Shown: positions 56,430 to 64,000 of the stretch, in pieces | Layout: each line of letters opens with the position of its first letter | How positions within the stretch are numbered: the first letter of the stretch is position 1 | From: CAZRVH01 sp964603635 | GTDB lineage: Bacteria; Patescibacteriota; Gracilibacteria; Peribacterales; Peribacteraceae | Direction: 5' to 3' | Assembly: GCA_964603635.1 (NCBI GenBank) | Contig: CAZRVH010000004.1 | Coordinates: forward strand, 10,961 to 74,960 | DNA length: 64,000 bases | Program-made: the position numbers and the translations under genes | The notes under the pieces: generated by a model | What the model was told of the DNA's origin: nothing | Databases searched by the model: none | Seen by the model: the letters and a program-made list of their open reading frames with translations, nothing else

Positions 56430-58829
56430 ATGAACATTCCCTTCTTCACCAACAGCGGCCTGCTCGGTTTGAATGCGAGGAATCTCCTCTACATCAAACC
56501 TTATAACCCGCGCAAAGCGGTCGCGTTCGCCGATGACAAGATGAAGACGAAGGCGTTCCTTGCGGCGCGCGGCATTCCGGTGGCGAAGATCTACGCGCGC
56601 ATCGAGAGTCATGACCAGCTGAAGAATTTCGATTTTTCCTCGTTGCCCGACGAGTGCGTCCTGAAGCCCAACAACGGGTTCGGCGGCGAGGGGATCATGA
56701 TCCTGAAGGGCAGGAAGAACGGGGAGTTTCTGGAGCAAGGGAAGCGTCCCGTTCCCGAACGGTTTCTGCGCGAGCACGTCGAGGATATCCTGGACGGGCG
56801 GTATTCCATCAGCGGCACGCCCGACACGGCGTTCTTCGAAAAAATCCTTGTGGCGGATGACGCATTCGCACCGTTCCGTCCCGCGGGTCTTCCGGATATC
56901 CGCATCGTGGTCTTTAACCTCGTCCCGGTGATGGCCATGCTCCGCATTCCGACGGCCCGGAGCCGCGGGAAAGCCAACGTGCACCTGGGCGGCATCGGCA
57001 TCGGCATCGACATCGCCACGGGCAAGACGACGCATGCGGTGCAGTCCGGACGCATCATCCGCGAATTGCCGCACGGCGGCTCTCCGGCAGGCATCGCGAT
57101 CCCGCACTGGGAGGATATGCTGCTGATTTCGTCGCGTATCCAGTACGTCACGAACATCGGGTACCTGGCGGTGGATCTTACGATCGACGAGGAAATGGGG
57201 CCCGCCCTGCTGGAAGTGAACGCGCGCGCCGGACTCTCGGTGCAGATCGCGAATCTCGCGCCGCTGCGTTCGCGTCTGGAGCGCGTGGGCGGCGTGAGCG
57301 TGGCGACTCCCGAGAAGGGCGTGCGCCTGGCACGGGAGTTGTTCGGCAAGAAAGCGGTGCGTGATTCCGATGCGGAAGAGGACGAGCGGCCCATCCTGGG
57401 CATCCTGGAAACGATATCCGTATCGGGTGCCGGAACGGCCATGGAAGTGCCCGTTACCGTCCAGCCGAACGCGGACAGAAGCGTCTTCCGGCAGGATTTG
57501 GTCGATGAGTTGCTTCGCGCCAAACTGATCGAAAAAGAAGAAGGGAAGGAAGATCTCTACCGTATCCGGTTCTCGCTCGGCGGCCGCAAGCTGCAGTCCG
57601 TCATTCGGGCGGGGGACGTGCCCCTCCCCGACGTACGCGCCGTCATCGGCAAACGCGACCTGTCGGGGTTTCTCATCGATCCTTCCAAGGGTGCTTCCGC
57701 ATCGCGCATCGCGTCCAGGAAGGCGGACCTGCGTGCCATCGACAAGATGCTCGCGCAGTGTGACCAGGAACTCCTCCTTCTGCGCCCGTTGAAACCGACG
57801 AACCTCTCCGAGGAACGCGCGCGTCTCGCGGAGGACCGCCGCTACGATCCGACATTCCAGTATGCTCCGTTGGCTCCCGAGACAGGGGAGATTCGCGAGC
57901 GGTTGCAATCGGTCCAGACCGATGATTCCCCGCTCGGTATCTTGCTTCGGAAAAAGGGGATGGAACTCCTCGCCCGACTCGACTTGTTGGAAGCCCGCGG
58001 GGACGCCCAGCGCTTCACCCGTTCGTCTTCCATGCTGTTCGGTTTGCCACAGTCCGATCTTCTGACCGCCGCTTCATCCATCTTGAGGTCCCAGGTCGCG
58101 TGCGATCTGCCGCCGCATCCCGACGATCTCATCACCCCGGAAAAAGCGGTGCCGCTCTTCGCACAGGCATTGGAAAAGTACGGCCTGCATGATTGGCAGG
58201 TGAGCGTGCGCCGCAAGCTCGTGGCGGATTGCACCGTCGGAGGACACAGCGTGTACCTGCGGGAAGGGGCGCTCTTCTCCAGGATGCATATCGACGCGCT
58301 CATCGCCCACGAGATCGAAACGCACGTTCTCACGGCGGAGAACGGCGACCATCAGCCTTATCAGCTCCTGAGACGCGGATGCGCCGGGTACATGGACACG
58401 CAGGAAGGGCTCGCGATTTTTAACCAGAACCGCGTCCTGTCGGAACATCATGACAAGCGCTACGGTCCCGCCCGCAGCGTGCTCGCCGTGGCCTATGCGT
58501 TGGAACATTCCTTCGCGGAAACCCGCGCGTATCTGGAGGAAGAACTCGGGTATCGCCCGGAAAAGGCTTTGGGCAAAGCGATCGACGTGAAGCGCGGCCT
58601 TACCGATACCTCGCTGCCCGGCGCGTTCACCAAAGGACTTGTGTACCTGCGCGGCCTGCGTGCCATCGAACAGTTCGTAACGGGCGGCGGCAACCTGGCG
58701 GACCTGTACGTGGGCAAGGTCGCGCTGGAAGACATGGAGTTGGTTCGACACATACCGGAGCTGCGGCAGGCGATTATCCTTCCATCATTTTTACGAACAG
58801 AAAGCGGGAAGAGGAAGATGAAAAAGTAG
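56430..58829 (+). CDS. ATP-grasp alpha-L-glutamate-ligase-like domain fused to a DUF1704 metallopeptidase
   Basis: The 799-residue protein joins two enzymes. Residues 1-300 are an ATP-grasp ligase (GLLGLNARNLLYIKPYNPRK, FADDKMKTKAFLAARGIPV, VLKPNNGFGGEGIMILKGRK, and the metal-binding end GPALLEVNARAGLSVQIAN), close to alpha-L-glutamate-ligase-like and RimK-type proteins. A linker and a helical domain follow. Residues about 520-780 are DUF1704, with the zinc motif LIAHEIETHVLTAENG (HExxxH), the name-giving TQEGLAIFNQ, and HSFAETRAYLEEELGY. DUF1704 includes the eukaryotic MATCAP tyrosine carboxypeptidases. A GTG at 56376 would add 18 unlikely residues; ATG 56430 matches the family start. It follows the 7TM gene by 62 bases. 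Confidence 0.87.
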   Translation: MNIPFFTNSGLLGLNARNLLYIKPYNPRKAVAFADDKMKTKAFLAARGIPVAKIYARIESHDQLKNFDFSSLPDECVLKPNNGFGGEGIMILKGRKNGEFLEQGKRPVPERFLREHVEDILDGRYSISGTPDTAFFEKILVADDAFAPFRPAGLPDIRIVVFNLVPVMAMLRIPTARSRGKANVHLGGIGIGIDIATGKTTHAVQSGRIIRELPHGGSPAGIAIPHWEDMLLISSRIQYVTNIGYLAVDLTIDEEMGPALLEVNARAGLSVQIANLAPLRSRLERVGGVSVATPEKGVRLARELFGKKAVRDSDAEEDERPILGILETISVSGAGTAMEVPVTVQPNADRSVFRQDLVDELLRAKLIEKEEGKEDLYRIRFSLGGRKLQSVIRAGDVPLPDVRAVIGKRDLSGFLIDPSKGASASRIASRKADLRAIDKMLAQCDQELLLLRPLKPTNLSEERARLAEDRRYDPTFQYAPLAPETGEIRERLQSVQTDDSPLGILLRKKGMELLARLDLLEARGDAQRFTRSSSMLFGLPQSDLLTAASSILRSQVACDLPPHPDDLITPEKAVPLFAQALEKYGLHDWQVSVRRKLVADCTVGGHSVYLREGALFSRMHIDALIAHEIETHVLTAENGDHQPYQLLRRGCAGYMDTQEGLAIFNQNRVLSEHHDKRYGPARSVLAVAYALEHSFAETRAYLEEELGYRPEKALGKAIDVKRGLTDTSLPGAFTKGLVYLRGLRAIEQFVTGGGNLADLYVGKVALEDMELVRHIPELRQAIILPSFLRTESGKRKMKK

Positions 58830-58832
58830 AGC

Positions 58833-58914
58833 GTGTCATGTTGAGCGTAGACGAAACATACGCGCGTCCTACAAAAAAGAAGTGTCCATTCCTCGTCTAC
58901 GCTCGGAATGACAC
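58833..58914. repeat. Long inverted repeat between convergent genes
   Basis: GTGTCATGTTGAGCGTAGAC and its near complement at 58893-58914 can form a 20-bp stem. It probably ends both the ligase-peptidase and rplY transcripts. The GCGTAGACGA word is typical of a dispersed repeat. Confidence 0.75.
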
Positions 58915-58920
58915 AATGTG

Positions 58921-59571
58921 TTAATTCTCCGGATTTCCCGGGATCACGCGCTTCACCTCGGCTGCGGGAGCTCCTTCGGCGGCAGCTCCTTCGGCAGCGA
59001 CCGGAGCCACTTGGGCTTCCTCCGCGCGCGGTTCCTGGACGATGGCGATCACCGCATCCTTTTCCGTGAGGATTTCCACTCCTTCCGGAACGGAAAGGTC
59101 CGCGACCGTGATGCTGTCTCCGAAAGCCTTCAGCTTGCTGAGCTCCGCCTTGAAGTCATGCGGCAGGTTGGCCGGCAGACAGCGGACTTCGACGTGGTCG
59201 AGGGCCGTGACGAGGATTCCTCCTTCCTTCACCGCGTCGGACTCTCCTTCGAAGTGGATCTGCACTTCGGCTTCCACTTCCTTCTTCATGTCGACGGCGT
59301 AGAAATCAACGTGGTCCATGCGGTCCGTCACCGGATCGAAGGAGACATCATGGAACAGGACCGGCATCTTGCTGCCTCCGATATCAAGATCGACGAGCGT
59401 GCTTTCCCCGGCCTTCACGTAGGCCTTCATCAATGCCACCTCTTCCAGCTGGATGGAGGTGTTCTCCGTCTTGTTTCCGTACACGACACCCGGGATCTGA
59501 CCCTGCCTGCGCAGGTTCTTTGCCGAGATATCCTTGGAACGGGCCGATGCGGAAAGGGCTACCTTGTCCAT
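58921..59571 (-). CDS. rplY: 50S ribosomal protein L25 (CTC/TL5 long form)
   Basis: L25 binds 5S rRNA. The 216-residue long form has the N-terminal 5S-binding domain (ARSKDISAKNLRRQGQIPGV, LVDLDIGGSKMPVLFHDVSF, VTDRMDHVDFYAVD) and the C-terminal CTC domain (GILVTALDHVEVRCLPANLP, LSKLKAFGDSITVADLSVPE, VIAIVQEPRAEE). An Ala/Glu-rich tail ends it. It is divergent from uvrC. Confidence 0.96.
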   Translation of the reverse strand: MDKVALSASARSKDISAKNLRRQGQIPGVVYGNKTENTSIQLEEVALMKAYVKAGESTLVDLDIGGSKMPVLFHDVSFDPVTDRMDHVDFYAVDMKKEVEAEVQIHFEGESDAVKEGGILVTALDHVEVRCLPANLPHDFKAELSKLKAFGDSITVADLSVPEGVEILTEKDAVIAIVQEPRAEEAQVAPVAAEGAAAEGAPAAEVKRVIPGNPEN

Positions 59572-59722
59572 TGGTGGGCGACAAAATAGGGGAGCGACAA
59601 AGGGAATGCAAGGGAAAATTGGCGCACATTGGCCTCAAAATACGGCCCAAACAAGCATATCCGCTTCTTTTGACTGCGAATCAGCCGCATCATCCGTTCC
59701 TTTTCTGTACACTGGCGTGCGA

Positions 59723-62152
59723 ATGTCGCAGCCCGATTTCACCATCTTGAAGAAGCGCGTCGCCAAGGCCCCCACGGGTCCGGGCGTCTATCGCTGGCTG
59801 GATAAGGACGGGAACGTCCTGTATGTGGGAAAGGCCAAGAATTTGAAGAACCGCCTGAAAAGCTATGTCTTGAAGGGTGCGTGGAAGGGCTTGGGGCTCT
59901 GGAAGCAGTCTTTGCTGATGCAGATCGCGGACGTGGACCTGACGGTGACCAACAGCGAAATCGAAGCGCTGGTGCTGGAGACCAATCTCATCAAGCAGTT
60001 CCGCCCGAAGTACAACATCGTGATGAAGGACGACAAAAACTACGTCTATATCAAGATCGACCTCAAAGAGACATATCCTCGCGTCGACGTGGTACGCCAG
60101 GTGGAGGAAGACGGCGCGAAGTACTTCGGCCCGCGCCCGAGTGCCGATACGGCCTACCGGACGCTGTCTTTTCTCCGAACCGTCTATCCGTTCCGGACGT
60201 GCAAGATGGAGATTGAGATTGAAGAGGCAAAAAACAAGATACAAGAAACAGAGAAATTACAAGCTACAAGCTACAAGCCACAAGATCACACGATTCCTCT
60301 CGATGTCACCTGCAAGTACCGAGACCGGCCCACTCCCTGCCTGGACCATCACATCGGCCAGTGTTCCGCGCCGTGCATCGGGTTGAAAACTCCCGCGCAG
60401 TACCGCGAGGAATCCATCGACGGGGTGATCGAATTCCTGAAGGGCAACGAGAAGCCCATGATCGATCGTTTGAAGCAGAAGATGGAAGAAGCGGCCAAGG
60501 AAAAGAAATACGAGCTTGCGGCATCCATGCGCGATCATTTGCGCTCGTTATTATTGCGACAGGACAAGCAGATCGTATCCGACCCCAACCTGGAAGACGC
60601 CGACATCATCGGCATCGCGCTCCTGTCGGGCCGATCCAACGTGGTGGTGATGCAGCAGCGCGGCGGCAAGGTAATCGACGAAACCTCCTTTTCCCTCGCG
60701 GGCAGCGCGGACAGCCTGCAGGAAGTGCTGAACCAGTTCCTGCCCCAGTTCTACAGCGACTCGCGCGATATTCCCGGCGTCATCCTCATTGGCGAGGACT
60801 TCGACGAACGCGCGACGACGGAAGAGTGGCTGGCGACGCAACGCGGAAAGAAAGTGAAGCTCTTGGTTCCCGAACGAGGGAAGAAATCGCATCTCCTCCA
60901 GCTCGCCGAAAAGAACGCGCACGAGAAGGCGCTCCAGCAGGAAGTCCGTTGGGAGGCCGAGAGTCGCAACATCGACACCGCATTGCAAACCCTCGCCGAA
61001 AAACTGCATCTCAAAGGCCCGCCAGCGCGCATCGAAGGCTATGACATCTCGCACACCGGCGGTACCGAAACCGTGGGCAGCATGGTCGTGTTCAAGGATG
61101 GCAAACCCGCGAACGACCATTACCGTTCGTTCACGCTGCGCACTATCAAATCCGGCATGATCGACGATTACCGCTCGCTGCGCGAAGTGCTCATGCGCCG
61201 CCTGCGCTACGTCGCCGAGGACTTGAAGAAAGAAGAGGAGAAGTGGAAGGCCGGGGGTTTCACGTTCGGCAAGTTGAAGAAGGGCGAGATGCCGTTGCTG
61301 GAGAGTTTGCTTCCCGCGCACTGGACGGTGCTGCAGGACCTCGAAGATGCGAAGCGGGATGCGTTTGATTACCTGGTGGCACGCAAGGACGGGGAGGCGG
61401 TCGCCATCGCGTACGTCCGACAGCACTCTCCGAGCGCCGTCGAATTGTTCCCGCCGTCCGCCTCCGATGATCCGCAGGTGCAGGGGCTGCAGGCATTCCT
61501 GATCCGCAAGATGCTGCGCGGTTTCAAGTCCGGCAAAGTCTACGTCTGCATCAACGCCTCCCTGGAACAACCCTACGCGGAGCTTGGCTTTCGCTACATC
61601 AAGGCGTCACCCGCCTTCCTGGAACATCGGATGAAGGATTGCATTGATCCGGAATTCTCGCAGGACGGCGATATCCTCATGATGTACGAGGTCTCGCAGA
61701 ACAAGACCGATCCTTCATTTGCATCGACCCCCGATCTCCTCGTGATCGACGGAGGCAAGGGGCAGCTCTCCACCGTCGTGGAAGTATTGAAAGACATGAA
61801 GTTGGACATTCCGGTGATCGGCCTCGCCAAGAGGGAAGAGGAGGTGTTCCTGCCGGGTGAGAGCGAGTCGACGTTCTTCGAGAAGGATTCGCCCGCGAAG
61901 TTCATGCTCATGCGGCTTCGCGACGAGGCGCATCGCTTCGCGAACCGTCATCGCCAGAAGCGGAAGGCAAAGGCGGAGATCGCGTCGTCCATGGATGTGA
62001 TCCCCGGCATCGGCCCCCGCGCAAAGAACCAGCTGTTGCGCCAGTTCGGCACTATTGACGGCGTGAAAAATGCGTCGGACGGGGCGTTGCGACTGTTGCT
62101 GAGAGATGACCAAATTGAGGCTTTGAGACGGTATTTCAAGGAGAATGAGTAA
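59723..62152 (+). CDS. uvrC: UvrABC excinuclease subunit C with an inserted acetyltransferase-like domain
   Basis: UvrC makes both cuts around a lesion in nucleotide-excision repair. The 809-residue protein has the GIY-YIG nuclease (GPGVYRWLDKDGNVLYVGKA), the iron-sulfur cysteines (CKYRDRPTPC then QCSAPC), the UVR motif (RLKQKMEEAAKEKKYELAAS), and the RNase H-like nuclease (EGYDISHTGGTETVGSMVVF, LLVIDGGKGQLSTVVEVLKD). HhH repeats (VIPGIGPRAKNQLLRQFG) close it. Two inserts are unusual: residues 165-190, encoded by a tandem repeat, and residues about 505-660. The latter splits the RNase H-like domain and resembles a GNAT fold (DYLVARKDGEAVAIAYV, QGLQAFLIRKMLRGF, YAELGFRYIKASPAFLEHRM). Usual length is about 600. 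TACACT ends nine bases before the ATG. Confidence 0.94.
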   Translation: MSQPDFTILKKRVAKAPTGPGVYRWLDKDGNVLYVGKAKNLKNRLKSYVLKGAWKGLGLWKQSLLMQIADVDLTVTNSEIEALVLETNLIKQFRPKYNIVMKDDKNYVYIKIDLKETYPRVDVVRQVEEDGAKYFGPRPSADTAYRTLSFLRTVYPFRTCKMEIEIEEAKNKIQETEKLQATSYKPQDHTIPLDVTCKYRDRPTPCLDHHIGQCSAPCIGLKTPAQYREESIDGVIEFLKGNEKPMIDRLKQKMEEAAKEKKYELAASMRDHLRSLLLRQDKQIVSDPNLEDADIIGIALLSGRSNVVVMQQRGGKVIDETSFSLAGSADSLQEVLNQFLPQFYSDSRDIPGVILIGEDFDERATTEEWLATQRGKKVKLLVPERGKKSHLLQLAEKNAHEKALQQEVRWEAESRNIDTALQTLAEKLHLKGPPARIEGYDISHTGGTETVGSMVVFKDGKPANDHYRSFTLRTIKSGMIDDYRSLREVLMRRLRYVAEDLKKEEEKWKAGGFTFGKLKKGEMPLLESLLPAHWTVLQDLEDAKRDAFDYLVARKDGEAVAIAYVRQHSPSAVELFPPSASDDPQVQGLQAFLIRKMLRGFKSGKVYVCINASLEQPYAELGFRYIKASPAFLEHRMKDCIDPEFSQDGDILMMYEVSQNKTDPSFASTPDLLVIDGGKGQLSTVVEVLKDMKLDIPVIGLAKREEEVFLPGESESTFFEKDSPAKFMLMRLRDEAHRFANRHRQKRKAKAEIASSMDVIPGIGPRAKNQLLRQFGTIDGVKNASDGALRLLLRDDQIEALRRYFKENE
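60215..60296. repeat. Low-complexity repeat inserted in uvrC
   Basis: AAGATACAAGAAACA and ACAAGCTACAAGCTACAAGC units encode residues about 165-190 of UvrC. The same words occur in intergenic repeats at 19530, 23468 and 49520. The frame is kept. Confidence 0.8.
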
Positions 62153-62153
62153 G

Positions 62154-62184
62154 AGAAAAAGAGCCAATCACCGAAGTGACTGGC
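62154..62184 (-). terminator. Terminator of the 62584 gene
   Basis: On the minus strand GCCAGTCAC and GTGATTGGC pair around a TTCG loop and are followed by TCTTTTTCTC. It starts two bases after the convergent uvrC stop. Confidence 0.85.
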
Positions 62185-62194
62185 CCGCCGGGCG

Positions 62195-62584
62195 CTATCG
62201 CACCGATCCGCCGATTATCAACAGGTAACCGACAATGCAGGCAATGACCATGCCGCCGGTCTTATGCACAAAATACCCCCATTTGCCTTCGGCCTCCTCG
62301 GTCGACAGGCGACAAGCCAATCCTGCTACGAACATCATGAGCAGGAACACCATCGTTGAAAGGCTGGCAAGCAAAGATGCACCTTCCAGCGAGGAGGGTC
62401 CGATTTCCAGGCCGGCCTTTTTCAAGCACCAGCCAATCAAAAAAATGACCAAAAGGATCATGTACACGGTTATCGTTGAGCACATTCCTTCCATAATCCA
62501 ATAATGTCCCCTTGCCACGATTATCTGCGGCTTTTCTTTGGGGCGCATACGCCCGTATTCATCGTTGCGACCATTGTCCGTCAT
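62195..62584 (-). CDS. Hypothetical three-helix membrane protein
   Basis: The 129-residue protein has a charged soluble N-terminus (about 35 residues, NDEYGRMRPKEKPQIIVARG) and three membrane helices (STITVYMILLVIFLIGWCL, LASLSTMVFLLMMFVAGLAC, GGMVIACIVGYLLIIGGSV). No family is recognised. The ATG at 62584 is preferred over 62620; TATAAA near 62633-62628 is a possible -10 element. The 246 bases between this start and the next gene carry only promoter-like AT-rich DNA. Confidence 0.72.
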   Translation of the reverse strand: MTDNGRNDEYGRMRPKEKPQIIVARGHYWIMEGMCSTITVYMILLVIFLIGWCLKKAGLEIGPSSLEGASLLASLSTMVFLLMMFVAGLACRLSTEEAEGKWGYFVHKTGGMVIACIVGYLLIIGGSVR

Positions 62585-62773
62585 GGGAAGTCCTTTGCGT
62601 TGTGGAAAAGATCGAACCAATATGGTTATTTATACACTATTCATTATTTATGTAAAAAGGTATGCGCGGAAAATCGAATCCGCTCTTGCCCTCCCATATC
62701 CGTACTATGCCGTGATTTCGCCATAAAGTTTGAATCATGTCGCATACTATTATGAATGGCGTAAGTTCCTTGC

Positions 62774-62802
62774 TTCACTTTCGTCATAGCACTGCGTACA
62801 AT
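62774..62802 (+). promoter_or_regulatory. Promoter of the YtxH-like gene
   Basis: TTCACT (62774-62779), 17-base spacer, TACAAT (62797-62802); leader about 21 bases to the ATG at 62831. Confidence 0.6.
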
Positions 62803-62830
62803 CCTTTTTGATTTCCTAACCCCACTCTTT

Positions 62831-63190
62831 ATGAAGAAACTCTCCCTCCTCCTCGGCACGCTGGGCGGCGCCATGGCCGGTTATGTCTTCAGCAACAGCA
62901 AGCTCCGCGACGAACTCACGAGCGCGAAGGATGCCGAAGCCGCCGGCAAAATCCTTGCCAAGCACCTGGCCAAGGATGGTAAGCAGATCGGTCATGAAAT
63001 GAAGAAATTCGCCGAAAGCGACGAAGTGCAGGCGAACCTGAAGAAGGCCAAGGAATATGCCTCCACGACGATGAAGAAATTCCAGGGCGAACTGAAGGGG
63101 ATGGTTACCGAAGGCACGAAGAAAATGGAGAAGGAAGTGAAGAAGGCGACGACGCAGGTGAAAAAGGCAGCCAAGAAGGCTTCGAAGTAA
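62831..63190 (+). CDS. YtxH-like small envelope protein
   Basis: The 119-residue protein has a short hydrophobic N-terminal segment with glycines (LSLLLGTLGGAMAGYVFSNS) and a long amphipathic lysine/glutamate-rich helix (residues 45-119; KKAKEYASTTMKKFQGELKG, ending KKAAKKASK). This is the layout of YtxH-domain proteins, whose function is not established. A strong terminator follows. Confidence 0.78.
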   Translation: MKKLSLLLGTLGGAMAGYVFSNSKLRDELTSAKDAEAAGKILAKHLAKDGKQIGHEMKKFAESDEVQANLKKAKEYASTTMKKFQGELKGMVTEGTKKMEKEVKKATTQVKKAAKKASK

Positions 63191-63200
63191 TAAGGATCTG

Positions 63201-63243
63201 AAAAAGCGTGTCTCTCGATAAGCTCGGGATGACACGCTTTTTA
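63201..63243 (+). terminator. Terminator containing a dispersed-repeat core
   Basis: AAAAAGCGTGTC and GACACGCTTTTT form a 12-bp stem; the loop CTCGATAAGCTCGGGAT resembles the GGCTCAGGGTGACA repeat family. Confidence 0.88.
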
Positions 63244-63410
63244 TATGGGAAGGCCGGGTCATCCGATAGTGTCACGGTGAGCCTGTCAAACCGCGCATCA
63301 GACACGCAGCTTTTTCTGAACACAAACCTTATTCAATACCTGCGTTCCCCTTGCTCCTGCGGCAGGGGGCCATCATGATGTCCCGCGAACTCGTATTTCC
63401 TTCCTTATTT

Positions 63411-64000
63411 TATGGAGACTCTTACCTCCTCCTTTACGCAGTCCCTGTACTGGGTCCTCGCGTCGGGCGCGCTCGCTCTCGCTGCCGCCGGCGTGTTTCG
63501 TTATCTCATCGGCAAAGAGAGCGCAGGCAATGACGTCATGCAGAAGATCGCGGGCAAGATCCGCATCGGTGCCATGGCGTTCCTGAAGCGCGAGTACAGC
63601 GTCATCGTGCCGTTCATGGCAGTGGTGGCCCTGCTCATCTACCTCTTCGTCGACACGGGTGTCGCGAACCTCGGGGCCGGCGCCTTCAAGGCACCGTTCA
63701 CGGCGTTCAGCTTCCTCGTCGGCGCCTTTGCCTCCGGCCTTGCCGGATTCGTCGGCATGCGCACCGCCACGATGGCCAACGTCCGCACGACGGAGGCCGC
63801 GCGCCACAGCCTGACCAAGGCCCTGCGCATCTCCTTCTTCAGCGGATCCACGATGGGTCTCGCCGTGGTCGGACTGGGCATCCTCGGATTCACGCTCACG
63901 CTCTGGCTGCTCCTGCACTACGTTGCCATGGCCGCCGCGCTGCACTCCCTCACGGGCTTCAGCTTCGGCGCATCGTGCGTCGCCCTCTTCGCCCGCGTGG
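63411..64000 (+). CDS. hppA: Membrane-bound ion-translocating pyrophosphatase, 5' part
   Basis: The enzyme splits pyrophosphate and pumps H+ (or Na+) across the membrane. The 196 residues inside the window start METLTSSFTQSLYWVLASGA and show helix 2, then AGKIRIGAMAFLKREYSVI, FLVGAFASGLAGFVGMRTAT, ANVRTTEAARHSLTKALRIS, MGLAVVGLGILGFTL and GFSFGASCVALFARV, all hallmarks of the family just before the pyrophosphate-binding loop. The potassium-dependence residue and the rest lie outside. The 168 bases upstream contain a partial dispersed repeat (GGTGAGCCTGTCAAA) and no clear promoter. Confidence 0.95.

Noticed and set aside
55941..57908. Long minus-strand frame opposite the 7TM and ligase-peptidase genes
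   Set aside because: It spans two unrelated real genes and lacks any motif.
1..64000. CRISPR array or cas genes
   Set aside because: No regularly spaced direct repeats of 23-40 bases with unique spacers were seen; the tandem repeats found have 7-15 base units.
1..64000. Recoded TGA (glycine), as in some CPR lineages
   Set aside because: TGA ends many conserved genes at the expected place, and overlaps such as ATGA and TGATG only make sense if TGA is a stop.

Overview
The window reads as a chromosomal segment of a small-genome fermentative bacterium, most likely of the Candidate Phyla Radiation (Patescibacteria), perhaps Peregrinibacteria-like. Reasons: ordinary housekeeping genes are packed tightly on both strands; there are SLH surface proteins, a TrmB-type regulator, FecR/DUF5667 and 7TM proteins, and many short dispersed repeats, some inside genes. 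TGA works as a stop (for example at 1581-1583 and 3329-3331), so the UGA-glycine code of Gracilibacteria/Absconditabacteria does not apply. Lineage is inference; no rRNA lies in the window. Most of the window is visibly GC-rich, but 5.4-6.4, 14.9-15.3, 20.6-21.4 and 37.8-39.4 kb are not.

Layout. 0-5.4 kb: energy locus with an ADP-forming acyl-CoA synthetase facing a flavodoxin / 2-oxoacid oxidoreductase operon that has an SLH gene in its middle. 5.4-9.3 kb: small unknowns, a HEPN-like protein, trmD, DUF167. 9.3-16.8 kb: SLH protein, a DsbA-fold lipoprotein without its cysteines, and envelope genes (WecG-type transferase, uppS, wecB, O-antigen-ligase-like) with gpmA. 16.8-20.4 kb: ECF sigma factor with a FecR/DUF5667 membrane protein, then EF-P. 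20.6-21.35 kb: a gene-free stretch dense in nested hairpins, a candidate large structured RNA. 21.4-29.5 kb: gatB, a second ECF sigma factor, def, exonuclease, nth, mscL, a two-domain ThyX-like protein and an HExxH protein. 29.6-35.6 kb: SecD with an embedded parvulin domain, a SecD-like lipoprotein, sugar-nucleotide genes, a metalloprotease. 35.6-37.6 kb: two rRNA methyltransferases. 37.7-39.4 kb: tRNA-Glu with repeated copies of its ends around two AT-rich genes. 39.5-42.7 kb: TrmB regulator divergent from a polar amino-acid ABC transporter. 43-49.5 kb: pfkA, cold-shock protein, uppP, Nudix, proS. 49.5-54.3 kb: large proteins of unknown role, one with a pre-toxin-like segment. 54.5-58.8 kb: operon of hibernation factor, 7TM protein and an ATP-grasp ligase fused to a DUF1704 peptidase. 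58.9-64 kb: rplY, uvrC with an inserted acetyltransferase-like domain, and the start of a proton-pumping pyrophosphatase.

How the genes fit: pfkA and gpmA give glycolysis; the oxidoreductase with flavodoxin and the ADP-forming synthetase would convert a 2-oxoacid to acid plus ATP; the pyrophosphatase would energise the membrane. UppS, UppP, WecB, the WecG-like transferase, the sugar nucleotidyltransferase and the O-antigen-ligase-like protein suggest lipid-linked surface polysaccharide, with SLH proteins on the surface.

A recurring pattern is that a -10-like hexamer sits 6-10 bases before the start codon, usually without a Shine-Dalgarno sequence, which suggests widespread leaderless transcription. 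The strongest candidates for something undescribed are the hibernation factor / 7TM / ligase-peptidase operon, the structured RNA region, and the domain insertions in SecD and UvrC.
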